9,927 nt of DNA from Omnitrophica WOR_2 bacterium RBG_13_41_10 (lineage in GTDB: Bacteria; Omnitrophota; Gorgyraeia; Gygaellales; Profunditerraquicolaceae), in contig MHGH01000010.1 in the NCBI GenBank assembly GCA_001805465.1, positions 48,250 through 58,176 on the forward strand. The letters are read 5' to 3'. The notes under the pieces were generated by a model. It searched no databases. It worked only from the letters and a program-made list of their open reading frames with translations, and was not told the DNA's origin. Made by a program: the position numbers and the translations under genes. Of the stretch, positions 1 through 6,750 are shown in pieces (within the stretch, counting starts at the first letter, position 1; the number at the start of each line of letters is the position of its first letter).

Positions 1-2881
1 CGACAGTAGCCTTTACTTTGCTACCACCTATGAGGATAATGTTACCACTGCCACAATCACTATTACCATAAGCGTTTAATTTAATGCTTGCTATATTAAC
101 ACACCCTTCACCTATACTAAGTGCCTCTACTGTACTATTCTTAATGAGGATATTGCCTGTAAAGTAGCCAAGAGTAGGGGCAGCTAAACCAGAAGCGGTG
201 AAATTAATATAGGAAGAGCCATTATAAGCTTTGGCTTTGACTAGGCTGTTAAATAAAGCGATATTGCCATTAGCATTGAAGTTAATAGTTGCTGGACCGT
301 TAGTGTTGATAGCTTCTACTTGGCTATTAATAAGAACGATATTATTACCGGAGGTAAAATTAACCTCTGCGCTATCATCAGGAATAGGATCCTCGGCTAG
401 CACATCGGTATCTGTTAGAATAATATCACCGGTTAAGGTATCAAAATCAACTAAAGATACTCCTGTTCCTTCAACCAGGGCCTTAACAATAGTGCTATTA
501 AGCAGGATATCGCTTGCCGCATTAAAGGTTACTGTAGCAGTGCCGCTATTCTTAGCTTCTGCAATGACGTATGCATTATAACTAATAATATCTCCGGAAG
601 TAGTATAGAGATTTACATCAGCATTATTACTGGGGGTTGTATAGTAGGAATAAAGATAAGTACCTAAAAGAAGATCTCCGTTACCGATAGGCGAATAGCT
701 TATTACAACGTCATTAAAATCCCTATCTCCTAAGCCAATTAAATCTTCCCAGTGTATGGTTAGGGTTTTTCCGGAAACATCTACGAATGTGTGGTCTTGG
801 TGGTCCGAATTAAATAAGGGGAAAGTGTAAAATTCTCCGGACTCTGCCATTTTAATATAAAGCCCGAATTCGTTAGTGTCCTCAAATTCTAGAATCGATC
901 CTGAGCCTGAATTAATGTCATGTGGATCAGTAGCTAAGGGTTTAAGAATTATATTGCCATTGCTATCTACATAATAATATCCTAATTCAGTTAAATGGTA
1001 AGTTCGGCTGCCGCTGATATATTCCCAGGTAAGGCCTGATGCCATTTCACCAGGAGTGCCTAAGATAATATCACTTCCGGCATCTATATCTATAGTTCCG
1101 TTTTCAGTAATAATTGAGGCGCCATCATGGACAATATAATCTTGACCAGCACTACCATAGAAGTTACCGTTTAAAACAAATACATCGCCGTTTATGTTAT
1201 GAGTGATATTATTACCTGCTGTTAAATAAGCATCTCCTCCTTGAACATAAAGGTAAGCATACAGATTTATGTCATTATCTGCTTCTAATTTAATGGTGGC
1301 TTTTACGAAGAGTCCGCTAAGTAAGGTAATATCATTTGTGGCTTGGAGTATGATAGTTCCGGTAAAACCTGATAATGATGATGGGTCAATGGAAAGAGTT
1401 CCTGGTAGGGGTGGATCTGTTTTGAGTATGGTTTGGGACGGCGCGCTACTTCCTCCGTCTACAATAATTATATTGGTGGGATCAAATAAAACGGTGGCAG
1501 TTTGATATCCCGGAGGTGCGCGGCCGTTCAATACTCCATAAAAACCTAATTGTGCAAAGGCACTAATTTCTATAAAGCCAGCGTTACCGGCAATACTTCC
1601 TGCCGATACGTCAATCACCGCATTTTTATTTACCACAGTATTTCCGCCGGAGTCTATAAGGATTCTTCCGCCGTTACCGGCTAATCCTAAGGCCATGGCC
1701 TCAGTCGTGGAACCTTCATCTAGTGTCGTCGAGGTTTGGGAAACTACACTTACCTCGCCGGCATTTCCTTCTTCATAAGCATTGGCGCTAAGTTTTCCCT
1801 GCAATAATATATTTGCTGCTTCGATGGAAATCCTACCGCCATCAGGAAGTACCACATTACCGTCGGTAATAACCTCGCCCTTATTAATGAAGTCGGAGCC
1901 TTTTACTGTAACCTTAACCGTGCCGGCTTCCATCTTACCTATATTAATCACAGGAGCGCCTTCTGCTGCTAACTCAATCACTCCATCATTATTCACTAAA
2001 GACCTTGCTTCAATGATGCCGGTGTTATTAATGGCATAATCAAAAACTTTATTTAAGACCTTGCTAGTGAGAAGAACCTTTCCGCCATTGGCTAAAATAC
2101 TGCCGCTATTCTTTATGGCGCTATCCATTTTTTGTCCATCAGGCCCTAGGACCTCTTCTTTTACTGCTTCATCAATGACTACGGAAATTTCACTTAAGTC
2201 ATCCAGGGCTAAAGTCATCTTTTCTCCGGAAGCCAAAACCACGGTCCCTAAATTTGCCTGGATAAGCAATTGATTCTCTAATGCCTGAGAAAATAAAGCA
2301 ACATAACCGCCGTTTCTGATAATGATATTTCCTTTATTAATTAAGAAAGCGCTTTCTCCGTTCTTAAAAAATTTATAATTTCCGTTTAAAAAGTCCTGAT
2401 CATTAATATTTAAAGTTGAAGCCACTAGTGATGCCACATCAATGCGCGACTGCGGACCGAAAATAATACCATTAGGATTAATGAGAAAGATTGTTCCGGT
2501 TGCGGTTAGTGTACCTAAAATATTTGAAAAATTAGAAGTCTCTATTTGCTCTACGCGGTTTAATGCTACCGCATTTGAAGAAGACTGAATAAAGTTAACT
2601 GTCTCCTGTGGGCCAATATTAAAGGTATCGTAATTAATAATTAATTTTTCGGAAGGGGTTACGATGTTCAGGGTGGCGGAGTTAGGAAATTCAAACCTTG
2701 CTTCACCGGCAACAATTCTTGCAGAGCGCGCAAGCTTTGCAATTTCACTGTGAATATCATTTATGAAGTCGTGATGATGCTCACCTTCTGCTGCGATAGA
2801 AGAACTAAAGAAAGCGCTACCCAAACACACTGCGAGGGTAGCGATGGTTATTAAACTAACTTTTTTCTTTAACAAAAACAT
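1..2881 (-). CDS. TpsA: two-partner secretion exoprotein, haemagglutination-domain family (3' end outside window)
   Basis: The frame is open without a stop from the ATG at 2881 to the window edge: 960 codons, so the protein is larger than shown. Residues 1-30 form a signal peptide (basic MFLLKKK, then a hydrophobic stretch ending SSSIA). Residues ~40-290 match the TPS/haemagglutination-activity domain: a YDTFNIG-type strand, an NRV motif and the hallmark NPNGI at 135-139. In this family that domain is recognised by the POTRA domains of the TpsB partner, which exports the protein across the outer membrane. The rest is Gly/Asn/Ile-rich beta-helix-like sequence with no cysteines until the last ~40 residues. 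Residues ~690-725 contain a WEDLIGLGDRDFNDVV segment typical of DUF4114, a putative calcium-binding module. Residues 789-958 hold six degenerate repeats of the form (D/N)IxLxxSxVxA. The start is supported by the signal peptide and a consensus promoter upstream; no strong Shine-Dalgarno is visible. The secreted function (adhesin, biofilm factor or toxin carrier) cannot be decided without the C-terminus. Confidence 0.93.
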   Translation of the reverse strand, partial: MFLLKKKVSLITIATLAVCLGSAFFSSSIAAEGEHHHDFINDIHSEIAKLARSARIVAGEARFEFPNSATLNIVTPSEKLIINYDTFNIGPQETVNFIQSSSNAVALNRVEQIETSNFSNILGTLTATGTIFLINPNGIIFGPQSRIDVASLVASTLNINDQDFLNGNYKFFKNGESAFLINKGNIIIRNGGYVALFSQALENQLLIQANLGTVVLASGEKMTLALDDLSEISVVIDEAVKEEVLGPDGQKMDSAIKNSGSILANGGKVLLTSKVLNKVFDYAINNTGIIEARSLVNNDGVIELAAEGAPVINIGKMEAGTVKVTVKGSDFINKGEVITDGNVVLPDGGRISIEAANILLQGKLSANAYEEGNAGEVSVVSQTSTTLDEGSTTEAMALGLAGNGGRILIDSGGNTVVNKNAVIDVSAGSIAGNAGFIEISAFAQLGFYGVLNGRAPPGYQTATVLFDPTNIIIVDGGSSAPSQTILKTDPPLPGTLSIDPSSLSGFTGTIILQATNDITLLSGLFVKATIKLEADNDINLYAYLYVQGGDAYLTAGNNITHNINGDVFVLNGNFYGSAGQDYIVHDGASIITENGTIDIDAGSDIILGTPGEMASGLTWEYISGSRTYHLTELGYYYVDSNGNIILKPLATDPHDINSGSGSILEFEDTNEFGLYIKMAESGEFYTFPLFNSDHQDHTFVDVSGKTLTIHWEDLIGLGDRDFNDVVISYSPIGNGDLLLGTYLYSYYTTPSNNADVNLYTTSGDIISYNAYVIAEAKNSGTATVTFNAASDILLNSTIVKALVEGTGVSLVDFDTLTGDIILTDTDVLAEDPIPDDSAEVNFTSGNNIVLINSQVEAINTNGPATINFNANGNIALFNSLVKAKAYNGSSYINFTASGLAAPTLGYFTGNILIKNSTVEALSIGEGCVNIASIKLNAYGNSDCGSGNIILIGGSKVKATV

Positions 2882-3092
2882 TGTGTTTTTTTCTGACTGA
2901 CCCTGGTTTGTTGATTGTTGCGGTGAATTTGGTAAAGTATACCTCATGAATTGGTATTTGTCAAGTTTTTTTTTAAAAAATTTTAGCACAAACCTAACTT
3001 ATTTATTTTATATATGTTTTGTTCCTAATAAAAATCACCAAAAATAAACTGCGCTATCTAAATTCTACAAGAATAACTTCTTTTGCTAATTT
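2882..3092. other. tpsB-tpsA intergenic region
   Basis: This 211-bp AT-rich gap separates the tpsB stop from the tpsA start. It contains the tpsA promoter and its A/T tract. I see no convincing intrinsic terminator for tpsB: only a short AAAAGCTTTT palindrome overlapping its stop. Read-through from tpsB into tpsA therefore remains possible alongside the dedicated promoter. Confidence 0.6.
2936..2964 (-). promoter_or_regulatory. sigma70-type promoter of tpsA
   Basis: On the minus strand a perfect -35 TTGACA (2959-2964) is separated by exactly 17 nt from a TATACT -10 box (2936-2941). An A/T tract immediately upstream (2966-2984) resembles an UP element. Predicted transcription start is near 2929, giving a ~50-nt leader before the ATG at 2881. 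This is the best promoter in the window and would let tpsA be expressed independently of tpsB. Confidence 0.85.
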
Positions 3093-4796
3093 TTAAAAGC
3101 TTTTGGAAATTTCAAACAGCGTGTGCAGGCGCTCGCTATCTGAAGGCATATTGTCCAACGGCCAGGCAAACTCTACCCTTGCGGAAAAATCCTCCGGCAG
3201 GTTGAAACGTAAACCCCAACCTGCTCCTCTTAATGTCCTGTTTTTCTGGACTCCAGCCGCAGGCCTTCTTTGCCTTGCATTTGCCCAATCGTAAAAAGCA
3301 ACCAGCCTTAGCGCATCATATACTTTTGCCTTGGAAAAAGGCACCTTTAGATCGCGGGGTACCATATATATAGGTAAGGAAAGTTCCCAGGTCATAGAAT
3401 AACCGCTATCTCCTACTACTTCGGCAGGAGGATAAGCGCGCACATTGACAATGCCGCCAATCTGGAACTGTTCCGTAGCAGTCAGAAGATTAGGAGAAAA
3501 CTGTAGTTGGTTTTTCCAGAGAAGCGTAGCATCCCAAGGCAATCTTTGCAGCCTTACCAAGTTTACATTATCTTTAAAAAACCGGCCGCATGCACCGCTT
3601 ACAGATGCCTGCGGATCTTTAGCTTTTAAACCTCCCATGATATTAGGAATACCGAGGTTTACTTCATTAGTGATGATAGTTCTGCCCCAGCCATCCGTTA
3701 TATCCATATCTAGGTTTAACTTAGCAACCCGCATTCTGTCTCTACTGGTATCTACACCAGTTTGAAAATTAAATACATCCTTATAATCAAATCCCACGCT
3801 TAAAAGCAGATCAATGTTTTCTCTGTTAATCAAAGTTTGGCTGGCATAAATACTATATAAGGTGCTCTTGCCTCTTACGCCAAGGTCTTCATAATCTTTT
3901 CCTAATTTTAATTTTGTTTTCGCAGCAAAGAAACCTAACTTTAAGTTTTCAGTTAAAGGTAAAAGATAGCGTCCGCTTAATAACGTGTAGTCCTCAGCTT
4001 TTGCTAACTGATATTGAAAAACAAAAACATCATCTAAGCCTAAAAGGTTATTGTGAGTAAGCGTAGTTCTGAAGCGCTGCTTATCAATGAAACGCGAACC
4101 ATAGTTATCCCAATCAAATCCTATATGCATAGGTAATCTATCTTTTGCTTCTAAGGCTACATCCGTAGTCCCTGCTGTTTTACCAGGCGCAACTACTGCT
4201 TTAACACTGCGGTCGGGTAGTTCATTTATCTTACTTAACCCCTTCCTTAAAATTTCATAATTAAAAGGTTCACCTTTCTTTAAAACGATCTTGTTTCTGT
4301 ATAAAGATTTCTTGAAGTAGCGGTTGCCCTTTATATCAAAATCTCCTGTGATACCCTCCATAATCCTGATTTCCAACACTCCTGTTGTTATCTTCTGGGG
4401 AGGTAGATATGCGCGGGAGGTAATGTAGCCTTTTTGACGATAGATATCGGTAATCATATCCGCTACTTTTTGCATTTCAGTCAAGGTAAGCTCTTTATTA
4501 GTGTAACCGGAAATAATATTATTTATCTCTTTTTCTTTAAGCAAAGTTACGCCTGTTACGTTGATTTTCTTAATCAAGGCCTTTTCCTCTGAAACAGCCG
4601 GGGTTACCTTAGGCATTTCTTTTTCTTCAATCTGCGGCTTCTTGACTTTTTTCTCTATTTTTTCTCTTAAGGCCTTTTCCTCCCGAATATCGCTTTCTGC
4701 TTTTTCTACTTCTACCGCAATCTGAGCAAAAATGGCGGCATGGTTAAAGAACAGGATAAACGAGATAACCATTATACAAAATATAAGTTTTTTCAT
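3093..4796 (-). CDS. TpsB: two-partner secretion outer-membrane transporter (FhaC/ShlB/HxuB family)
   Basis: This 567-residue Omp85-superfamily transporter secretes the TpsA partner encoded next to it. Residues 1-24 are a signal peptide (MKKLIFC start, cleavage likely after IFA). A Glu/Lys-rich, probably helical linker (~25-70) is followed by POTRA_2 (~73-148, starting ALIKKINVTGVTLL) and a second POTRA (~149-220). The beta-barrel runs from ~221 to the end. The loop-6 motif of the family appears as VRAY (452-455) followed by PPAEVVGDSGY; the usual form is VRGY/F, so Gly is replaced by Ala. The last residue is Phe, the standard signal for BAM-mediated insertion. I chose the ATG at 4796 rather than the in-frame ATG at 4817: only the former directly precedes a signal peptide, and AAGGAG lies upstream of it, inside the longer reading. 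Length is normal for the family (~550-590). Confidence 0.94.
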   Translation of the reverse strand: MKKLIFCIMVISFILFFNHAAIFAQIAVEVEKAESDIREEKALREKIEKKVKKPQIEEKEMPKVTPAVSEEKALIKKINVTGVTLLKEKEINNIISGYTNKELTLTEMQKVADMITDIYRQKGYITSRAYLPPQKITTGVLEIRIMEGITGDFDIKGNRYFKKSLYRNKIVLKKGEPFNYEILRKGLSKINELPDRSVKAVVAPGKTAGTTDVALEAKDRLPMHIGFDWDNYGSRFIDKQRFRTTLTHNNLLGLDDVFVFQYQLAKAEDYTLLSGRYLLPLTENLKLGFFAAKTKLKLGKDYEDLGVRGKSTLYSIYASQTLINRENIDLLLSVGFDYKDVFNFQTGVDTSRDRMRVAKLNLDMDITDGWGRTIITNEVNLGIPNIMGGLKAKDPQASVSGACGRFFKDNVNLVRLQRLPWDATLLWKNQLQFSPNLLTATEQFQIGGIVNVRAYPPAEVVGDSGYSMTWELSLPIYMVPRDLKVPFSKAKVYDALRLVAFYDWANARQRRPAAGVQKNRTLRGAGWGLRFNLPEDFSARVEFAWPLDNMPSDSERLHTLFEISKSF

Positions 4797-4872
4797 TTTA
4801 GTTCTTCTCCTTAACATTACACTAACATTAGAACGTTTTATTTTCTATTCTTTACCCTTTTCTGTACTTTCT

Positions 4873-4902
4873 AAGTTACCTCGGAATTACTGTATTTGTC
4901 AA
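4873..4902 (-). promoter_or_regulatory. putative tpsB promoter, similar to the tpsA promoter
   Basis: A perfect -35 TTGACA (4897-4902) is followed after 18 nt by TAACTT (4873-4878), a modest -10. It starts 11 nt past the stop of the upstream POTRA-only gene and lies ~80 nt before the tpsB start. TTGACAAATAC, ATTC, GAGGTA and ACTT occur in the same order here and in the tpsA promoter, well beyond what two unrelated sigma70 sites normally share. The weaker -10 suggests lower or activator-dependent output. Confidence 0.55.
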
Positions 4903-4913
4903 GCTATAATTTT

Positions 4914-5312
4914 CTATTGGGTATTGGCTTCCTCAACCTTAATTATTAATTCTTTTCTTTTTACCTCGTATGAAATACCGTTTAGTTGCGCTTTATAGCC
5001 ATTTTGAGCGTAGGTTTCCTTAATAGATTCCAATATCTGTTGGATCTTAGTTTTAGTAAGCCACTCTTTTTGAAAAGGCGAAATAATATTTTTTATATCA
5101 TCCTCAGTAAGTAAAGTAACGCCTTCTACGGTAATTTTTTTAATCAATACCTTTTCTTCTTCATCTATCTTTTGTCTTAAGACCCTTTCTTTTTCTAAAA
5201 CCTCCTCAGACCTGATGACCTGAATGGTAGAAACCTGCGCAAAAGATAGATTTAAAAAAATTGCTAAAAAAAACAAAACGATAGCGGTTATTTTAGGTAT
5301 CTTACTCAACAT
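4914..5312 (-). CDS. secreted POTRA-only protein, paralogous to the TpsB N-terminus
   Basis: This is a 132-residue protein with a clear signal peptide (residues 1-25, cleavage after SFA), so it should sit in the periplasm. After a short charged segment (KERVLRQKIDEEEK), residues ~55-128 form a single POTRA_2-like domain: VLIKKITVEGVTLLTEDDIKN matches ALIKKINVTGVTLLKEKEINN of the adjacent TpsB almost position by position. The match continues through the helix ending YAQNGY/YRQKGY to the last strand, ELIIKVEE/LEIRIMEG. There is no second POTRA and no barrel, and the stop is followed directly by the tpsB promoter, so it is not simply a truncated reading of a longer gene here. It probably arose by partial duplication of tpsB. 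It could be an accessory periplasmic factor binding the TpsA TPS domain, or a relic; the intact signal peptide and frame favour function. No strong Shine-Dalgarno is visible (GAAG 5 nt before the ATG). Confidence 0.8.
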   Translation of the reverse strand: MLSKIPKITAIVLFFLAIFLNLSFAQVSTIQVIRSEEVLEKERVLRQKIDEEEKVLIKKITVEGVTLLTEDDIKNIISPFQKEWLTKTKIQQILESIKETYAQNGYKAQLNGISYEVKRKELIIKVEEANTQ

Positions 5313-5477
5313 TTTTTACTTCGTTGGCCTTTAAGGTAGGGGCGAATGAGCCGAAAGAAACAGCTCAAACCTTACTGCTTACCTACTTTCCTGTTTCGAT
5401 CATAGCCTTGGTACTATTTCCTTAAAAGATAGTCTAGGCACTTTCGTATCAGCCGAAGGGAAACCTCTCTATTTATA
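5313..5477 (-). promoter_or_regulatory. long, foldable 5' leader upstream of the POTRA-only gene
   Basis: Between the azoR stop and the POTRA gene lie ~170 nt that can fold in the sense direction. A TATAAA box (5472-5477) could be a -10. Downstream, GTTTC and GAAAC arms enclose a small CTTCG/CGAAAG hairpin and a longer one built from GCCT/AGGC plus ACTAT/ATAGT. A second domain is closed by AAG-TAGG with CCTA-CCTT and contains a GAGC/GGCTC hairpin. The core TCGGCTGATACG occurs once and a near copy, TCGGCTCATTCG, again ~100 nt later. I cannot match it to a known riboswitch consensus: c-di-GMP-I, c-di-GMP-II, fluoride and TPP were considered. A riboswitch, protein-binding leader or processed small RNA are all possible. 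Confidence 0.4.
5441..5477. repeat. dispersed intergenic element, copy A
   Basis: This copy shares 15 identical bases (GGGAAACCTCTCTAT, 5458-5472) plus TATAG with copy C at 7621-7666. It shares CGTATCAGCCGA (5445-5456) with copy B at 6234-6254. In minus-strand sense it folds as GG...CTTCG, loop GCTGATA, CGAAAG...CC. It lies just downstream of the azoR stop, at the start of the POTRA leader. Confidence 0.55.
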
Positions 5478-5484
5478 GTTGAAA

Positions 5485-6108
5485 CTACAGTTGCAGAGCA
5501 AGCTCTTTTGCTCTAGCCTGTGCTTCTTTTATCTTTTGAGCTTGAAGCGTCTCTCCCATATCCATGGGTTGTGCGTTGATAAACGTGATATCTGTAATGC
5601 CTATGAATCCGAATACAAAACGAAGGTACGGTTCTTGGAAATCAGCACCGTGCATCTTGGGCGACGTGTAATCACCCCCGCGGCTGGTAATAACGACCAT
5701 GGATTTATTCTTTACCAGCCCCTCGACTCCGGCAGCCGTATAACGAAACAGATATTTCGGCTGCAGGATAACATCCAGATAATGCTTTAATGAATAAGGT
5801 ATGCTGAAATTCCACATCGGAGTACTGATAAGATAGGCATCTGCTGACTTAAATCGTTCAATGTGGGCTACGATTTCCTGCCATGCTTCTTTCAGCTCTC
5901 CGTAAAGATCTTTTCCTCCCAGAAGTACATATTTGCCGTCTACGCGCTTAGCCGTAAGGAAAGGCAGTTGTTCGTTAGAAAGATCCAGTTCCTCGACAAC
6001 CCAATCCGTATGTTTTTCCGTGAAAACCTTAAGGAATACCTGCGATACTTGCAATGTGCGCGACTCCTCTGTGCGGGGGGTGGCGATGATATGTAAGAGT
6101 TTTTTCAT
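5485..6108 (-). CDS. FMN-dependent NADH:quinone / azo oxidoreductase (AzoR/AcpD, flavodoxin-like fold)
   Basis: The 207-residue protein matches the AzoR (AcpD) family, cytosolic homodimers that bind FMN and use NADH for two-electron reduction of quinones or azo compounds, usually as detoxification. Landmarks are the N-terminal strand KLLHIIATPR followed by the phosphate loop (ESRTL); PMWNFSIPYSLKHYLD (97-112), the family's PMYNFxxPxxLKxYxD signature that contacts the flavin; SRGGDY (142-147) at the isoalloxazine; and YLRFVFGFIGITDI (161-174). Length is typical (~200). The in-frame upstream ATG at 6210 is rejected because it lies inside a terminator hairpin. The ATG at 6108 follows a textbook AAGGAGGT at 4-nt spacing and gives the family's normal N-terminus. 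It appears to be a stand-alone transcription unit unrelated to its neighbours. Physiological substrate unknown. Confidence 0.93.
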   Translation of the reverse strand: MKKLLHIIATPRTEESRTLQVSQVFLKVFTEKHTDWVVEELDLSNEQLPFLTAKRVDGKYVLLGGKDLYGELKEAWQEIVAHIERFKSADAYLISTPMWNFSIPYSLKHYLDVILQPKYLFRYTAAGVEGLVKNKSMVVITSRGGDYTSPKMHGADFQEPYLRFVFGFIGITDITFINAQPMDMGETLQAQKIKEAQARAKELALQL

Positions 6109-6111
6109 GCG

Positions 6112-6119
6112 TACCTCCT
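6112..6119 (-). promoter_or_regulatory. strong Shine-Dalgarno that sets the azoR start
   Basis: Minus-strand AAGGAGGT ends 4-5 nt before the ATG at 6108. This is by far the best ribosome binding site in the window and decides against the longer upstream reading. Confidence 0.85.
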
Positions 6120-6147
6120 TCTCTACAATGCCTTGATTTTGAAGATT

Positions 6148-6153
6148 ATTATA
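6148..6153 (-). promoter_or_regulatory. -10 box of a putative azoR promoter
   Basis: A perfect TATAAT on the minus strand lies 39 nt before the azoR ATG, downstream of the pilZ terminator. The -35 is poor (TTCCAA at 17-nt spacing), so the promoter may need an activator or be weak. Confidence 0.45.
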
Positions 6154-6199
6154 TCGCTTAACCGTAGGTTTTGGAATTAAACCGTACAGGTAAACAAAG

Positions 6200-6221
6200 G
6201 CCCGTAACAAATGTTACGGGC
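6200..6221 (-). terminator. intrinsic terminator after the pilZ gene
   Basis: GCCCGTAAC (6200-6208) and GTTACGGGC (6213-6221) form a perfect 9-bp stem around a 4-nt loop. In the minus sense it is followed by CCTTTGTTT, a moderate U-tract. It lies ~68 nt past the PilZ stop and before the azoR promoter. In the plus sense no U-tract follows, so minus-strand use is preferred. Confidence 0.65.
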
Positions 6222-6233
6222 GAATACTAATTA

Positions 6234-6254
6234 GGTCCCTCTCGTATCAGCCGA
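6234..6254. repeat. dispersed intergenic element, copy B (partial)
   Basis: The first ten bases, GGTCCCTCTC (6234-6243), are identical to the start of copy C (7621-7630). The following GTATCAGCCGA is identical to part of copy A (5446-5456). The GGGAAACCTCTC half found in A and C is missing, so this looks like a half or decayed copy. It sits between the pilZ stop and its terminator. Confidence 0.5.
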
Positions 6255-6288
6255 TAAGTAGTCGACATAAAGCGTCTACGTTTTTATC

Positions 6289-6690
6289 TTAAAATGGGCC
6301 GGGATTTTTACGCGGTATCTGGCTTTGTTTTTTTCTCTCGTCTATAATTTTTGCTTCGAGCCGGTCAAGAATACTTAAAACAACCTCTTTGTCCACTTCC
6401 ACGAACTCTACCCCGATCCCAAAACCATCCTCAGCATAAAATTTTTGTTTTTTTACATAAACAACTTTGCCTTTTCCGATTAAATGCTTTTCTAAGGAAA
6501 TGGGAGAATCAAATTGAACGATGGCCTGAACAAGGGAGTCGACATTAACGTTTTCTTTAAGAAAAATACTCATTCCTAAAAAACTGATATCTAGTAATTT
6601 ACCCTCGATAATATTAGAGGGATCTTTTTCTAATTTTAAAAAAATGCTATTTTCATAACTGAACCGCTTGTAATTTCTTTTATCTAGCAT
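6289..6690 (-). CDS. PilZ-domain protein (c-di-GMP receptor)
   Basis: This 133-residue protein is a single PilZ domain. The two ligand-binding motifs are complete: RxxxR at residues 5-9 (RNYKR) and DxSxxG at 34-39 (DISFLG). They are followed by the expected beta-barrel pattern and a Gly-rich strand, EDGFGIGVEF. Proteins of this type bind cyclic di-GMP in the cytosol and pass the signal to motility, polysaccharide or adhesion machinery. With both motifs intact, binding is likely; the target is unknown. The C-terminus is a basic, proline-rich tail (ERKKQSQIPRKNPGPF). The ATG at 6690 puts RxxxR at the usual extreme N-terminus; no Shine-Dalgarno is evident in the AT-rich region before it. The gene starts 60 nt after the Doc toxin stop and ends at a strong terminator. 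A functional link to the adjacent TPS exoprotein (surface adhesion) is speculative. Confidence 0.9.
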   Translation of the reverse strand: MLDKRNYKRFSYENSIFLKLEKDPSNIIEGKLLDISFLGMSIFLKENVNVDSLVQAIVQFDSPISLEKHLIGKGKVVYVKKQKFYAEDGFGIGVEFVEVDKEVVLSILDRLEAKIIDERKKQSQIPRKNPGPF

Positions 6691-6721
6691 TGTAAAAATG
6701 TTTTAAATTACAATTGATTTT

Positions 6722-6727
6722 ATTATA
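6722..6727 (-). promoter_or_regulatory. possible -10 box for the pilZ gene
   Basis: TATAAT on the minus strand lies 31 nt before the PilZ ATG in the gap after the toxin gene. No good -35 is found at 16-18 nt, so this is weak evidence for separate expression; read-through from the toxin-antitoxin operon is the alternative. Confidence 0.3.
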
Positions 6728-6750
6728 TATCAAGAGCTACTTCTTCTATC

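Noticed and set aside
231..2273. Several plus-strand open frames opposite the exoprotein
   Set aside because: The minus strand is open for 960 codons with signal peptide and TPS domain; the plus frames are low-complexity antisense shadows without ribosome binding sites.
3060..3110. AAAAGCTTTT palindrome as a tpsB terminator
   Set aside because: The stem is AT-only apart from one GC step and no proper U-tract follows in the minus sense.
4797..4817. tpsB start at 4817 (MLRRRTK extension)
   Set aside because: The extension overlaps the AAGGAG ribosome binding site for the ATG at 4796, which gives a proper signal peptide.
5313..5477. A c-di-GMP or fluoride riboswitch, suggested by the nearby PilZ gene and GCTGATA
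   Set aside because: The conserved core sequences of GEMM-I/II and crcB RNAs are not present; only a short partial resemblance (GGCTGAT...TGCCTA) was seen.
6109..6210. N-terminal extension of the azoR gene to the ATG at 6210
   Set aside because: That ATG is inside the terminator hairpin at 6200-6221, the extra 34 residues do not match the family, and AAGGAGGT fixes the start at 6108.
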